64,000 nt of DNA from assembly GCA_029747015.1 (NCBI GenBank), contig JAKOGI010000570.1, forward strand, positions 384,501-448,500. The letters run 5' to 3'. A program made the position numbers and the translations under genes. Within the stretch, counting starts at the first letter, position 1, and each line of letters begins with the position of its first letter. Shown in pieces: positions 1 through 11,997 of the stretch. Source of the DNA: Carnegiea gigantea (lineage: Eukaryota > Streptophyta > Magnoliopsida > Caryophyllales > Cactaceae). The notes below the pieces were generated by a model that was given only the letters and a program-made list of their open reading frames with translations, had not been told where the DNA came from and ran no database searches.

Positions 1-330
1 GGTCTTTAATGGATGATTATGAAAAAATTATTCCATGAAAATAAATTACATGTATCATTGATATTTATGAAATAAATTTTATAACATCACTAAATAAATT
101 ATATTTTGACATTACAAAAAAAATTATTTTTCTACAATTATCATTTTGAATAATAAAAAATAATATTGAAATAGCACAATTAATGAAAATAAACCTTTAA
201 AGACGTCAATTAAATACCAATAAGATAAATTTAACCCAATAAATATGTAGAGCCAAATATGTTCCACACTTGAGGTGATTTTTTAGTATTAACATTAATT
301 TCACCTTCGTATAAACAAATTTAAAAAATG
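1..330. other. AT-rich intergenic DNA
   Basis: Very AT-rich sequence. I see no gene, repeat or regulatory signal that I can support. Confidence 0.5.
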
Positions 331-860
331 ATAATTTTTCTCAACAAAATTGAATGGAATCCTAAAAATGAAATCCTATTTGAATTAAACATTTTGGAAT
401 TAAATTCAATCTAATGTTCAATTGTACGATGATAGCAGTCAAATTGTCATGGATAAACTTACATTTGAAATAGCTTAAATGCATTCGTCACCTACAGTTT
501 GACTATTTTCATGCATGATTGACGTCGAAACTCAAATATAAATACAACTTTTGTATTATAATTTTAAAACATGTTGACATATTTTCTCTATAATGGCATA
601 TACGTTTTATGTTGAAATTCAAACATTAATTCACATCATTAAATTCTATTTTTATGTTTATACAAATATTATATTCATAAAAAAGTTGAAAGATTTTTCA
701 TTGGTAGTATATAAAAAAGTATATACATATTTCTATAAATATGAGGAAAAAATAGATGATAAGTTGAATGTTATAAAAAACATATAAGAACATTTAAGAA
801 GATGTAAAAAGATATAAAAAGATATAAGAAACTGTAAAGAGATGTAAGATGTAAGCTAAA
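331..860 (-). mobile_element. Decayed partial MITE, family of 28841-29621
   Basis: Read on the minus strand, several blocks match the interior of the element at 28841-29621. One is an A-rich block around CAAAATTGAAT (about 345-395). Another is a block with TTTTTATGTTTA, followed about 60 bases later by TTGGTAGTAT and ATATACATATTT (about 645-735). A run of GATGTAA-type units lies near 795-850, where the intact copy has its CTCCTTACAT repeats. Neither terminal inverted repeat is recognisable, so this is an old, diverged or truncated copy. Homology was judged by eye. Confidence 0.45.
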
Positions 861-1312
861 TCCTCCCAATCATATAAAAGAACCAGGTCATAGTCTCCCT
901 CTTAAATAAAAGATCTCAACAACATTGTATGTATGCTTCATGTTTTCTGCATGATCATGTTAATACTGTCGCATGTTCCGTTGCATGGGATCGTCAATGA
1001 TCTTTAATTTGGTCTTAAAATTATATATGAAGATATTCAAATGCAAAAATGTTTTATCTTTCCCCAAAAAATTACAAAAATGCTTTTTTCCACAACAAAT
1101 TTGGGTGATCCAAAACTAAAGATGACTACTAATCTTCGTCAACGCATGACAGTACTGTAAGTTAGAATTTTCCACCAATCTACATCTAGAAATCTTATTT
1201 TTCCAATACCTAAGAAGAACTCTCTACGCTGCCTAATTTTTTGTGGAAAAAAAATTCAGTCTCCTGGGCGGCCAAGATGCCTGCTATGACCCGCTGTTGC
1301 CCTCATTTCCCC
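861..1312 (+). other. Upstream region of the EG45-like gene
   Basis: AT-rich 5' flank of the gene starting at 1425. Apart from the TATA box just downstream I can name no individual element. Confidence 0.4.
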
Positions 1313-1320
1313 TATATATA
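1313..1320 (+). promoter_or_regulatory. TATA box of the EG45-like gene
   Basis: TATATATA preceded by CCCC and followed by GCTC. It lies about 105 bases before the start codon at 1425. That predicts transcription from about 1345 and an 80-base leader. The ATG at 1335 is in frame with the gene but probably upstream of the cap site, which supports the start at 1425. Confidence 0.65.
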
Positions 1321-1424
1321 GCTCATGCTCTTCTATGTGTAAAGCAAGCCAAAAATCATACACACAAAGATTGCCTAGTTTTTTCCCCTATTCCATAAGT
1401 CAATTAAGGAAAAAATATACAAAG

Positions 1425-2142
1425 ATGGCTGCCCTTGTACGTGCTATGATCATGGTGACGATTTTCGCTTCTTTTGCCTCAGTTGCATTCGGCATACAAG
1501 GAGTTGCAACATACTATACACAATACTATCGTAAGTAAATGCAATACGAGTTTCAAATGGATGCCCCGATTGTGATTTTAAGTGTTTTTTATCCTTGAAA
1601 GAAATTAAATTAGATTACTAAATACTACTTCGATAGTTATACGTATGACACTTGCTTTTAATTATTTGGACTTAACCTTTCTCGTTTGAATTACTTGAAT
1701 TGTAGCATCATCATGCTATGGAAATGACAACCAAGGCACGATGATAGCAGCCGTAAGTGCGGACATCTTCCAAAACAAGGCAGCATGCGGTAGCATGTAC
1801 CGAGTCACCTGTGTGAGCGGCACGAACCTTGGCGTTGCGCAACCTTGTAGGGGCGGCAGTGTCACAGTCAAGGTTGTGGACTTGTGCCCTGGCTGCGCCG
1901 CTAATGGCTTTGACCTCTCTCTAGAAGCCTTCTCCGCCATTGCTGACCCTGCTGAGGGCAAAATTATCATCGACTACGAGCAGTAAGCGTGTTTTTTTTT
2001 TTTTTTCCAGACTGATTGTCAAATTCTATAGGTTGGATTATTCTTTCTTTTTAATTATGGTTGCTCGTCTAATGGCAATTATGTTCATTTACGTATCATT
2101 AACACAACGCTTGGTTTGTTTCTTCTGTTTTGTAGGGTTTAA
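1425..2142 (+). CDS. EG45-like domain protein / plant natriuretic peptide (3 exons)
   Basis: Exons 1425-1530, 1706-1982 and 2136-2142 join across GT..AG introns (donors GTAAGT and GTAAGC, both acceptors TTGTAG or TTTGTAG) into a 129-residue protein. Residues 1-23 form a signal peptide (MAALVRAMIM.. to ..SVAFG). The mature part is a single-domain double-psi beta-barrel of the expansin-like EG45/PNP family: GVATYYT near the start, CYGN at 39-42, GTMIAAVS, the CRGGSVTVKVVDLC core at 83-96, then FDLSLEAFSAIA, and a C-terminal IIIDYEQV. Six cysteines (39, 63, 71, 83, 96, 99) fit three disulfides. Length matches family members of about 125-130 residues. Known members are apoplastic, lack the expansin cellulose-binding domain, and affect water and ion balance and stress responses. 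The last exon holds only the end of one codon, one Val codon and the stop, as expected if intron 2 has a conserved position. No defect is visible; expression is unknown. Confidence 0.9.
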
Positions 2143-2185
2143 TTTGAAGCCGACTTGAAGCTAGAAAGATGGATGCAGTGGAGGC

Positions 2186-2191
2186 AATAAA
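2186..2191 (+). terminator. Poly(A) signal of the EG45-like gene
   Basis: A canonical AATAAA lies 44 bases after the stop codon at 2140-2142. Confidence 0.55.
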
Positions 2192-2913
2192 TAGAGAGTG
2201 GAAATTACATCATTACATTACCAAATAATTGTCCATCAATTTTATTTTATTTTTGTACCTCTTATCATCGAGTAGAAGCTGCAGGCGAAAAAGTGAATTT
2301 TTCCATGCATGCCTAAAACTAATTTCATACAATATCTGAATAATACATGTAGCTCCCATTGCCAGAGGATAAACTGTGAGCTTGTTTCTCCAGAAAATGG
2401 ATTCAATTTTAACATAGAGCTGGCGCAAATTAAAGTCTCCTCTAGCACTGAATTGAAGATTTGATATTTATCTCATTCTCAATATTAAACCATACGAAAA
2501 ATGCATCCGGCCTTAAAACCAACCGATCTACATATGAGCAATCAAATAACACAAACTCTTGGGTGATAAGTATCACATAAGATTTATAATAAGATAGATT
2601 CTTTTAGTGGTAAAACTTTGAAGATTTTAAGATGACTGATAATTCAAAGGCAACCAATAATTTATGAAATTTGTGACTTTCTTTATAATCACCTCTGAAT
2701 GAATTACTAGTCCCCCTTATATTCGTCAAAGTTCACCATAAAATGTCTCTCTCGGGCTAAATCCTAACTGGTGAGACAATCTCATATAAAACCTATTTTA
2801 AAAAAACCACATTTTCATTCAAGCTGCCTCGGCCATTAGTTTGTTCTAACTACACATATTCCTTTTTTATGTTCTAGATCCCATCATCATTTCACTTTCT
2901 CAACATTTACAAA
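2192..2913. other. Intergenic DNA
   Basis: 3' flank of the EG45-like gene up to the transposon block. I see no gene. A perfect inverted repeat CAACATTT-AC-AAATGTTG at 2901-2918 straddles the boundary with the outer Copia LTR. Confidence 0.4.
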
Positions 2914-3129
2914 TGTTGGAAAAATAAATGATTGACCTTAATGCAGAATAGGTTGTCAGAATTGTTGTACGTAGTCTGAAGATCGCTAAGAGGCGGCTAT
3001 TAGAGTCACCTTGGATGTTATGTCCTAAACATGAGTCCTACTAGACTGCTGGGAGGCCGTGAGAGAGAAGAGGAGGAGATTTAGAGCTCTTTATGTTTTT
3101 GGTATTATTAATCGACCTCCCTAGACCTC

Positions 3130-3137
3130 TTTATATA
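3130..3137 (-). promoter_or_regulatory. TATA box of outer Copia LTR
   Basis: TATATAAA on the minus strand, in the context CCTATATAAAGAGG, about 215 bases before the inferred LTR end at 2914. This spacing suits an LTR with R and U5 downstream. Confidence 0.45.
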
Positions 3138-3651
3138 GGTTGGGGTGATTAGGGTTTCCGTCACTAAGCGGCTAAGTGGCCATCAGCCCTAATTATATTA
3201 GGGTCGGCCATTAGCTCTCACTTGGCTATGCAAGCCACAAATCACATACTTCCCACGAATCACAAATCTTCACGCTTCGTACCAAAAATATGGCGTGCGA
3301 TCAGAAAGTAACTAATAATGTTATATTAAGTCACTATCTAACTAATATATATAACACTTTTAAGAAATACAATACATCATCCTAATGATCACCAGTGGCA
3401 TTTCGAATCCCTTTATACCATGTGATATATCATTCAAATATATACACAATATAATTGTCCGGGCTGATATGATGAAAATGGATAGTTTTTCGTAAACACT
3501 TATGATATTTCATCTCAACTTAGCTGCTTTCCTAACGTATTCTCGTTGGACTGTATACCTTATGGCCTTTAAGAAATACATTAAGGTAGCATCATCAAGC
3601 TTCGAAGTTTTGACTGTATATCATAGCTTTAACTCGAAGGCTCATCGTTCA

Positions 3652-3842
3652 TGAAAGTTGATGTGAGAAAAATATTATATTGAGTTCATGTCAAAACTGA
3701 TGCTACAGGAAGTTTATATACAAGTCTACCAACTAAATTTAGAGAATGAAATAATTACAAGATCATGTAATCAAGGATAGCATCCTAAAATAAGAGGAAA
3801 GCACAAATTAAGGGATTTCTAAAATATTCACTTATTTTAACA
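3652..3842 (-). repeat. Inner Copia 3' LTR
   Basis: 191 bp, reading TGAAAGTTGATG.. to ..TTTTAACA on +. It pairs with the copy at 8430-8620. Confidence 0.93.
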
Positions 3843-3850
3843 CCCCCGTC
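3843..3850 (-). other. Inner Copia polypurine tract
   Basis: GACGGGGG on the minus strand, immediately before the 3' LTR. It is the expected primer site for plus-strand DNA synthesis. Confidence 0.8.
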
Positions 3851-3882
3851 AAACTCAAGATGCTACAATAGAAGAAGTCAAC

Positions 3883-4545
3883 TTAGAATTTGGATACTAC
3901 TTGATGAAACCTGCCTGGCAAGTGAGATTTGATAAATATATCAGCAGTTTGATCAGTGGAAGACACAAAAACAAGTGACAAGTTGTTTTGCAGAAGATAT
4001 TGTCTAATGAAGTGACAATCAACCTCTATATGTTTAGTCTGTTCATGGAAGACATCATTATGAGCAATTTGGATGGCACTCCAATTATCACAATAAATTA
4101 CTGTTGGGGAATGCTGCCATATACCCATATCCTTCAATAACTTACGTAGCCACATGAGTTCAAATGTTGTATCTACAAAAGCACGATACTTTGCTTCAGT
4201 GTTAGAACATGCAACTAGCGTTTGTTTCTTGCTGCGCCCTGAGATTAGAGAGTCTCCCAAAAAGAAACAATATCCGGTAGTAGAGTGCCGATTTGTAAGA
4301 TTACCTGCCCAATCTTAATCTAAGTAGGCTTTTAGGTCTAAACAAGAGCTAAAAGGGAAATGAAGTCCTAAAAATAGTGTGCCTTTGATATGATGGAGGA
4401 TTCGAAGTGCAAAAGCGTAATGTGTAGTGTGAGGTGCTACCATGAATTGACTCACCAAATGGACTGCATAGGCGATGTCAGGTCTTGTAATAGTAAGGTA
4501 AACAAAACTCTCAACTAGTTGATGATACAACGTTGCATCCTTCAA
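3883..4545 (-). pseudogene. Inner Copia RNase H region
   Basis: The end of the polyprotein, two open stretches in one phase (4315-4545 and 3883-4260). The upstream part has the connection motif with LVESFVYLTITRPDIAYAVHLVS. The downstream part matches Copia RNase H: GRSKKQTLVACSNTEAKYRA with a catalytic-type Glu, then YCDNWSAI carrying the Asp, then HTKHIEVDCHFIR, and ends near LPGRFHQVVSKF, where this domain normally stops. It is separated from the RT part by in-frame stops. In a live element this domain degrades the RNA strand of the RNA/DNA hybrid. The call by motif is firm; activity is not expected. Confidence 0.85.
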
Positions 4546-4619
4546 CAGTGAGCCATCTTTAGATGAGAATTTAGCATTAGCCTCAAGAGGAGAAGGTGTT
4601 GTTTTGTCATCTATCAGCC

Positions 4620-5275
4620 CAGCTTAAGATACAAGATCACAAGCATATTTTGCCTGTGACATGTAGTAGCCCTTCGTGTAAGAGGAAACTTCCTGTCCTA
4701 AGAAGTAGTTTAGTAATCCAAGATCCTTCATTTTGAATTCTCGATTGAGAAATTTTTTGAAGTCTTCAATTTCTTGTAGATCATCCCCTGTGATTATCAT
4801 GTCATCCAAATACAATAACAAGAGAACATATCCATTATTTGTATGTCGAATAAAAAGGGCATTATCATGTGGGCTGGAGTGAAAACCAAAGCGATGAACC
4901 GTAGAACTACATTTGGCAAACCAAGCTTGTGGAGCCTGTTCTAAACCATATAAGGCTCGGTATAATTGACAAACCTTGTTTGGAGGATGAGCATAGCCTG
5001 GTGGAGGCTTCATGTAGACTTCCTCTGACAGATCACCATTGAGAAATGCATTCTTGACATCCATTTATAATAGTTGCCATTTTTTCCCCGCCGCTGCTGC
5101 TAGCAAACTCCTTACTGACGTAAGACGAGCAACAGGTGTGAATGTCTCTTTGTAATCAACTCCATATTCCTCGTTGTACCCCTTCATGACAAGACGAGCC
5201 TTGAACCTTTCAATTAAACCACTGATCTAGTTTTCACCTGGTATACGTACTTGCAACCTATGGCAGTTTTTCCAG
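4620..5275 (-). pseudogene. Inner Copia reverse transcriptase
   Basis: RT domain with recognisable order: [13 protein letters not shown] near 5130-5170, then MDVKNAFLNGDL, VYMKPPPGY, LYRALYGLEQAPQAWF, and the catalytic YLDD box at 4801-4812 followed by MIITGDD. The next segment has FKMKDLGLLNYFLG. A TAA stop lies between the first two blocks, consistent with a CAA to TAA change, and a TAA ends the stretch at 4624. The active-site residues are kept, so damage is in reading continuity rather than in the catalytic core. It shares a phase with gag and RNase H of the same element. Confidence 0.88.
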
Positions 5276-5910
5276 GTGGAAGGTCTACTAAGTCCCATGT
5301 ATGTGTCTTACATGAAGTTCATCTTTCATTACATTCTGCCATTTGGGATCACCCTGAGTTTCCCGAAATGTACTAGGTTCATGGATGGCTGCAACCACAG
5401 AATAATAATGATAGTCCTGAAAATGAGAAGGTGGTTGGCTGACTCGAGAGGAACGGCGTAGTGTCATTTTCCTCATGAGAATCCACTGATTGCAATGGTA
5501 CATGAGAAGAATAAGTAAAAGGATCATTCTGTTCTTCAGTAGAAGATGGTAAAGCTTTTGCAAGTGTATTATCAGAAGCTTCACAAGGGTATCACCAGAA
5601 AAGATCAATACCATTATCAGTGAAATAAGAGGATTCAGACCTTGATATCTAGAAGGCAGAGAGTGTGGAGAACATTTTATGTTCCCAAAAGACAACATGA
5701 TGAGATATTCGAAGTCACTTAGATATAGGATCCCAACAACAATACCCTTTTTGTTCAATACCATAGCCAAGGAAGCAACACAATCGTGCTCATGGCTCCA
5801 GCTTGGTTCGCTCATGGGGTTACAACATCACAAAGCAAGTGCATCTAAAAACTCGAAGAACATCATAGTTTGGTAAAGAACCATTCAAGCGCTCATAAGG
5901 GGACTTATGC

Positions 5911-6711
5911 TCAATGACAGGAGAGGGATGCGTTTGATAGTGTAGACTGTAGTAAGAGCTGCCTCACCCTAGAAAGATTTTGGAAAAGTAGCAAAAATAA
6001 GCAAGGCATAAACAACTTCAAGAATACGTCTGTGCTTTCTCTCTGCTCGACCATTTTGCTGAGAAGTCCATTGACATGAATGATGTAAAATAGTTCCATT
6101 TTCGGTAAGAAATTTCATAAAGCTTTTCTCCCTGTATTCCTGTTCATTATCTGAACGAAAAATTTTGATTTTCTTTGAGTTAAAACCATTGCAACAAAGC
6201 TATTGGAGATCTGAGGTAACTTAGACCTATTTTTCATGAGGTTAATTCATGTATATCGGGAGAAATCATCAACAAATATCACAAAGTAACGTGATCCTCC
6301 CATTGTAGGGTTAGGAGATGGACCCCAAATATCAGAATGAATACGATCAAATAGAACTTTGGCAATTGAATCACTATTATTAAAAGGCAAAGCATGAAAT
6401 TTTGCTAGCTTGCAAGCTTGGCAATTATTTTAAGTAACATCAACTTGACCTAAAACACCACCAGAGACCAATGCACGTAAGCGGGAAATAGAGACATGAC
6501 CAAGTCTAGAGTGCCGCTTGCGGTACAGTAGTAGCACAACAAGCAACTGGCATAGATGGAACTTGAAGGAAGCAACTTCAAACAAACGACCTACTCTACA
6601 GCTGGTCCCAATGAGCTCCCTCGTTTGTGGATCCTGTACAAGACAACCATGATCTGAAAATGTCACCATAAACCCAAGCTCACATAACTGACCAACAGAG
6701 ATAAGATTCAA
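5911..6711 (-). pseudogene. Inner Copia integrase
   Basis: The N-terminal part (6430-6711) is the GAG-pre-integrase region: MNLISVGQLCELGF, then the HHCC zinc site with HSRLGH and, after a TAA stop, CQACK. Below it the core can be followed in pieces: HSDIWGPSP, FVDDFSRYT and, in another frame, QQNGRAERKHR, which carries the last acidic residue of the DDE triad. The core needs at least two frame changes, so this is a pseudogene. The domain normally joins element DNA to the target, producing the 5-bp TSD seen here. Confidence 0.82.
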
Positions 6712-6858
6712 TGTGAGTCAAGAAACCAAAAAAACATTAGGCAGAGATAAGCTTGGCATCGATATAGCACCAGTATGACTAACATGCAATTTTGAGTTGT
6801 CAACGGTGTGAATGGAAGAAACTCGACCAGGGGTGGTTCTTAAGACAAAAGAACTAGA

Positions 6859-7095
6859 TTACGCTGTCATATGGTTACAATAGCCAGAGTCAAAGAACCA
6901 TAAATGTGAGATACCTGGGGTGACTGAGAGAGTTGAAGAGACTGCAGTAGGTTGGGCAGATGATGATGTAGAAGAGCTTGCAGCAAGTTGCTTTAAGATA
7001 CTCTCAAGATCACTTAAGGAGAAGGTTGGTGATGATTCTTCAATGGCTGCCCCAGCTACATGACTTTGACGATGATGTGGTTTACCTACGGGCAC
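6859..7095 (-). pseudogene. Inner Copia protease region
   Basis: In phase with gag. A Ser/Pro-rich linker leads to WFFDSGYCNHMT, the aspartic protease active-site block (usually DSGA in Copia; here DSGY). A stop follows directly. The catalytic Asp is kept, but the Ala to Tyr change next to it is unusual. Confidence 0.8.
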
Positions 7096-7105
7096 ATTGC
7101 TCTGA

Positions 7106-7911
7106 GCCTTATTATTCTTATATTACAATTTCCTACATTTAGATATCACATGCCTAGGTCATCTGCAGTAGTTACAACTCTTCTCAGATTTTATAGAGGA
7201 AGATGATATTGCTAGGACAGTGTTGGTATTGATAGGCATGCCAGTAGATGGAGGTTTCATGATCGCAAGACGAGTCTACGCTGACAGCAACTCGGACACA
7301 ATATTCTCAAGCGTACACAGAAAGCCCCACTGCAGCACAGAAGCACGAACAAGTTCATAAGCAGGTGTAAGTGCCATAAGAAATTACAAGACTCACAGAT
7401 CGTCTCGATGTTTAAAAAAATTTTCAGCATCCTTAGCATTTTCCCATGATGGTTCAGACAAGGATAATTGGTCCCAAACAGCCTGCATCTGTGATAAGAA
7501 CTTATTGATGGACTGACTAGACAATTGTTTCATATTGCGAAGAGTCTCCGACAGTTGATACCTATGAACAATACTAGTGGTAGAGTACCTCTCAGCCAAC
7601 AAATCCCAAACATCTTTAGCGGTCTCAAAAAGGGCAAAATGGTTTTTAATAGATGGAGTCGAAGCATTATGAATCCAAGTGAGAATTTGATGATTCTTAC
7701 AATCCCAATTTTCAAGCCTTTCCAGAAATTTATTGTCATCCTCTTCTTTTTGTTTAGTGGGCTTAGTAATATCACCAAAAATAATTCGCCATAATTTTCG
7801 ACCCTTTAGAAAACTGGAAATTTCTTGAGACCAAATTGGATAATTCAGACCATCGAAAATAGTTCTAATAGGTTGGACGACATTTAATTTTTCCATTGCT
7901 ATAGTTGACAA
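7106..7911 (-). pseudogene. Inner Copia gag
   Basis: The first 172 codons (7393-7911) are open from an ATG: MSTIAMEKLN.., then YPIWSQEISSFLKGRKLW, WDCKNHQILTWI, AKDVWDLLAERY, MKQLSSQSINKFL. These are hallmarks of the Copia gag polyprotein N-terminus (DUF4219/UBN2 type). After stops the same phase continues into a CCHC zinc knuckle near 7135-7180 (C-x2-C-x4-H-x4-C), itself containing a TGA. Gag forms the virus-like particle and the knuckle binds element RNA. The ATG lies about 500 bases inside the PBS, a usual leader length. Confidence 0.88.
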
Positions 7912-8417
7912 ATAGCAAAACTAGAAAGAATTAGAGAGCTGCTGGGCACAATCTTGCTTTAAATTTTGAGAAAAGAAAAGCAGGCAATTGAAGATCTAAC
8001 CTTAAGGTATTAGCATATTCAAAAAAAACTAAGAATGGATTTTACCCGAAAATGACTTAATAAGAGTCCGTTGCAGAGATAGCAAAAGAAATATCGTTGC
8101 AATCGACTGAGAAAAACACACTCAGCAACAGAATTCCGACCCGTTTGATTCCTGGAGGTTATCTGAGAAAAATCTCAAATTGAGATAAGCTTGCTGTAAG
8201 TTGATGGATGAGGAAGCAATTTGAGCACAAATGTTGGAAATTTGAAGAAAAAAAGAAGGAGAATTAGAGATCCCCTTAGTAGCGTGAAATGGAGGAAAAT
8301 GAAACGCAAGGAAAGGACGAAGAGTTTGGTTGAGGCCTGTGGGGATGATTTTCTCTCTCATGCCCCTTTTTCCTTTACCCTTTTCCTTTTCTTTTGCCTT
8401 TTTTTAATAATAATAAT

Positions 8418-8429
8418 GCTCTGATACCA
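8418..8429 (-). other. Inner Copia primer binding site
   Basis: TGGTATCAGAGC on the minus strand, complementary to the 3' end of initiator tRNA-Met, directly abutting the 5' LTR. Confidence 0.93.
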
Positions 8430-8620
8430 TGAAAGTTGATGTGAGAAAAATATTATATTGAGTTTATGTCAAAACTGATGCTACAGGAAGTTATATACAA
8501 GTCTACCAACTGAATTTAGAGAAGGAAATAATTACAAGATCATCTAATCAAAGATAGCATCCTAAAATAAAGAGGAAAGCACAAATTAAGGGATTTCTAG
8601 AATATTCACATATTCTAACA
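8430..8620 (-). repeat. Inner Copia 5' LTR
   Basis: 191 bp, about 95% identical by eye to 3652-3842. It is followed by the TSD GTTCA at 8621-8625. Confidence 0.93.
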
Positions 8621-8932
8621 GTTCATAGGGTCACATAGTGACAAACGATAAGGAAGTCAATTGTCACTTTATGAATAGGTCGTCATTTAAGCATACACAG
8701 TATGAAATGTCTGTCATAGTAGGGCTCCCACTTAGCTAAACTCGTCACTTAATATGCCATGCGAATTGCCAATCTAGATTTTCAGCCAAAAATCTAACCT
8801 GAGTCACTAGATCAATATACTAAATGTTAATCTTGACACTCAAGACTCGTCTTTTAAGACTTTAATATGAAATCATATTTCATTTTCGACTCTCTTGATT
8901 CTCATCTTAGATTGACTTACTAAGGTGCAGAA

Positions 8933-9703
8933 CCAGACCGGACCAGTAGGTCCGACGATTCAGCGGGAACCAGATCATAGTGTCCAACTATTGATATTAA
9001 ACCGTTGTATTAACGAACCGGTCAAGAACTAGTCAAAGATCGGTCAGACCACATGGTTTTTCTGATTAAATCAGATGCCCAAACCGATGATCACCTGCTT
9101 TTTTTCTGGGTTAAGACACATTCACAAAAAAAATGACATTTGTCAAGTGTGAGTAGGCAAATTCAAACCACGCACCTCCGCCTCCTATTGATTTAGTGCA
9201 CTCTTCACCCACTTCAACCACCAAAGTAATCACACATTTGTGCTACTAACCCACTTCGTTTTTTTTGTTATATAATAAAGGTTCCCCCATTGTCTTCAAC
9301 CAAGTAGATTTGTTCGACTACTTTTCCTTTTTATTTTTTAAACTTCTCTATTGTGACGCTTAATATAATAAATTACTAATATATTATCAACCCAAAATAA
9401 ATTGTGGGTGCATTTTTTATTAATTTATTTTCCAAAATAAATAATAATATTTTTTAAGTTGAAAGCAGATATTAAAAAAACCGTAAGAATATGTAGATGA
9501 ACTACTTATTATTTAAAAACTTACTAAATTTTCATAGTTAATACTTTGTATTTATTAGTCTAAAAGCTAATAATTTAATAAATTAGTATCCAAATATTTA
9601 CGAATAGTTGTTAATTTGAATAATTCAGAAGTTCGGTCTAGCCGATTTGACTAATGACCTGCTAGCTTCATCAGTTCACTCACCGGTTCGATTATGGCAA
9701 CCT
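8933..9703. mobile_element. Probable degenerate TIR element
   Basis: A segment inside the outer Copia LTR. Its ends are loosely inverted: AAGGTGCAGAACC..GACCGG on the left and, reverse-complemented, AAGGTTGCCATAATCGAACCGG on the right. Possible 8-bp flanks GACTTACT/GATTTTAT match only in part. The interior is AT-rich with no coding. Best read as an old non-autonomous hAT or Mutator-like insertion; the boundary is uncertain. Confidence 0.35.
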
Positions 9704-10029
9704 TGATTTTATTCATGCACTTCCAATATGAGTAATCCCTATAGCACACCTAGTGCCAATATGATTCAGTCTCATTTTACCCACTACTTAAGCGTCAAGG
9801 CTATTGACAAGGTCAATCAGAAGCGTATGACATTTTGATATGTCTAACAATAAATCATGAACATTTAGAAAAAGAAACATCTATCTTTATTACCTAAATG
9901 CTCATTACAAAAGAAACGTATCAGTCACATAACAAGATTCATCCAAAAACCTAACCTGTACAAAGTCCTAGACTTAATGCATGAGCTTTAAAAGTATTTC
10001 TAGGAATTAGCTTAGTTAATGGGATTAGC

Positions 10030-11440
10030 AATCTTCTTGTTAGTGGCTACATACTTGATGGCGACCTCGTTTGCCTTTATGAAATTTCACACAAAGTGAT
10101 AATGCATCTTAATGTGCTTGGTCTTCCGATGAAACTTTGGATCTTAGAGAAATTGGATGGTAGTTGTTTTGTCGCATAACATCCCAACAGGATCATCGAC
10201 TCTAGGAGTAAGATTAAGATCCTGAACAAAACTCCTTAGCCACATTACCTACTGCATGACAAGGCTACATACGACACACTTTTCCTTCATAGTCGACAGA
10301 TCTATACAGTCTTACTTCTTACTACACTATGGTATGGCCCCCCACCTAGATTGAAGACATAGCCTAAGGTTGACCTAGACTCATCCGGATCACTACCCCA
10401 ATTGGCATCTGAGTATCTGCTCAATTTAAGGTCCCATCCTTGATAGCAAAATACTAAGTCAGCTGTACCACGAAGATAGCACATGATCTCTTGACGTCTT
10501 GCCAATGAGCAAGTTTTGGGTTACTTTGGTAACGACTTACTAAACCAACCGCAATACAAATGTCAGACCGTGTACATAACGTGGCGTACATTAAACTTTC
10601 TTTGGCATTAGCATGAGGGACATTGTTCATTGCCTCCTTTTCATCATTTGTTTTAGGCATCGATTAAGACTCAAGGTTTAGCCCTTCTCAACTGGTGTCT
10701 CCATAGGGTTGGAATCATGCATTCGAAATCGTTCTAAGACCTTTTTGATAAATGCTTTCTAGCACATATCTAAGAGCTTCTTAGGATGATTTCTAATTAT
10801 TTCCACACCTAGGACATAATTAGCGTCACTCATGTCCTTCATCTCAAAGACAGAGGATAGCCACTTCTTAGAGCTTCAATCATCTCCAAGTTGTTCCCAA
10901 CCACCAGTATGTCATCAACGTATAGGGTAAGAAATATAATCCCCCAGTTGCTTTTTTAACACACACAATGGTCCTTTAAAATCATGGATAAGCCAAACAA
11001 AGTTAGGGTTTCATGGAATCTAAAGTACCATGATCTGAAAGATTGCTTAAATCCGTATATAAACTTTTAAGACGACACATCTTGTCCTCTTATCTCTTTT
11101 ATACATAACCAATGGGTTGGTACATCTAGATCTCTTGCTCAAGGTTATCATTAAGAAAAGCAATCTTTACATCCAACAACTTTAGGTCAAATTGGCAACC
11201 AGGGCTAGGAGTAGTGATACAGGAGAAAATACCTCTTCGTAATTTATACCCTTAATTTGAGTGAAGCCTTTCGCCGGCAGACAAGCCTTGAACTTATCAA
11301 TCAATTCATTTCCCTAATGTTTTATCTTGAAACTCACTTCTTTTTGATAGAATTACATTGAGGTGGAAGATCAGCAAATTCTCAAACCTTGTTTCTTGCT
11401 ATTAAATTCATCCCATCCGTCATGGCATTCATCCACTCAT
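10030..11440 (-). pseudogene. Outer Copia RT and RNase H
   Basis: Minus-strand Copia RT with LYVDDILVVGNN and the catalytic YVDD at 10911-10922. Further on is a connection segment (10454-10660) with ESLMYATLCTRSDI and GLVSRYQSNPKLAHWQ. RNase H follows (10302-10505) with YLRGTADLVFCYQGWDLKL and SDANWGSDPDESRST. Stops and frame changes are frequent, far more than in the inner Copia, which fits greater age. The gene order continues into integrase pieces upstream, up to the Athila insertion point at 11997. Confidence 0.8.
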
Positions 11441-11997
11441 TGTGATTTGGTGAATTACCACCTCTCGATAAGAGGCAGACTCCTCAACTTCCAAGGAAGT
11501 ACAAAGGAATATTTCCTCTTTGATTTGAAAAGATCGTCGTATTCCATGCTTAGTCCTTCAGATACTAGGACCTTCATTATTTGTCTGCCTAGGTAATTAG
11601 GAATCCCTCGTCCTTTTTGTAAGAGATGTGAGGCCCTGAGCATGTGAAAAATCACTCTCCCTATCCCTTGGAGGTGTAGGATCCTAAATATGTTGACTAA
11701 CTCATTCTCAAGTTGACTCTCTTTAGAAAGTGGAGATTGAGGACGAACTTGATTCTCCTAAACAAACAAGTCTCCCCTGTTCCTTTCATATAGGGGAGGT
11801 GTACCATCTTCCATGATTTGGTTAGAATTCAAATCCTCCCCCTCATCGAGAGATGACTGAATCTCTTGTTGTTACTCATACAGTTCAACACCCTTCTTTA
11901 TTTTACCAATAGTTGGGACTTATCCCCAAAAAAGTCGACATTACGAGAATCTATTTATGTCATTCCACCATTAGGGTGTTCATCGTACATCACATAT

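Larger units (their letters stand above)
3652..8620 (-). mobile_element. Complete Ty1-copia element (inner)
   Basis: A 4969-bp minus-strand element with all structural parts: two 191-bp LTRs, a 12-base PBS, a polypurine tract and flanking 5-bp TSDs GTTCA (3647-3651 and 8621-8625). Gene order from its 5' end is gag, protease, integrase, RT, RNase H, the Copia order. gag, protease, the integrase N-terminus, RT and RNase H all lie in one reading phase, so the ancestor had a single polyprotein. The integrase core has shifted frames, and stops are scattered throughout. By eye the LTRs differ at about 8 substitutions and 2 single-base indels. This suggests a fairly recent insertion into the older outer LTR. 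It is unable to encode its own proteins now. Confidence 0.93.
2914..9849 (-). repeat. 3' LTR of outer Copia, interrupted
   Basis: Read on + it begins TGTTGGA and ends TCTAACA, giving the short inverted termini TGTTRGA typical of Copia LTRs. Without the inner Copia and the TIR-like insert, about 1.2 kb remains. It has an LTR-like promoter on the minus strand and lies directly 3' of the outer RNase H gene. No second copy is in the window and no clear polypurine tract lies at 9850, so the boundaries are inferred. Confidence 0.45.
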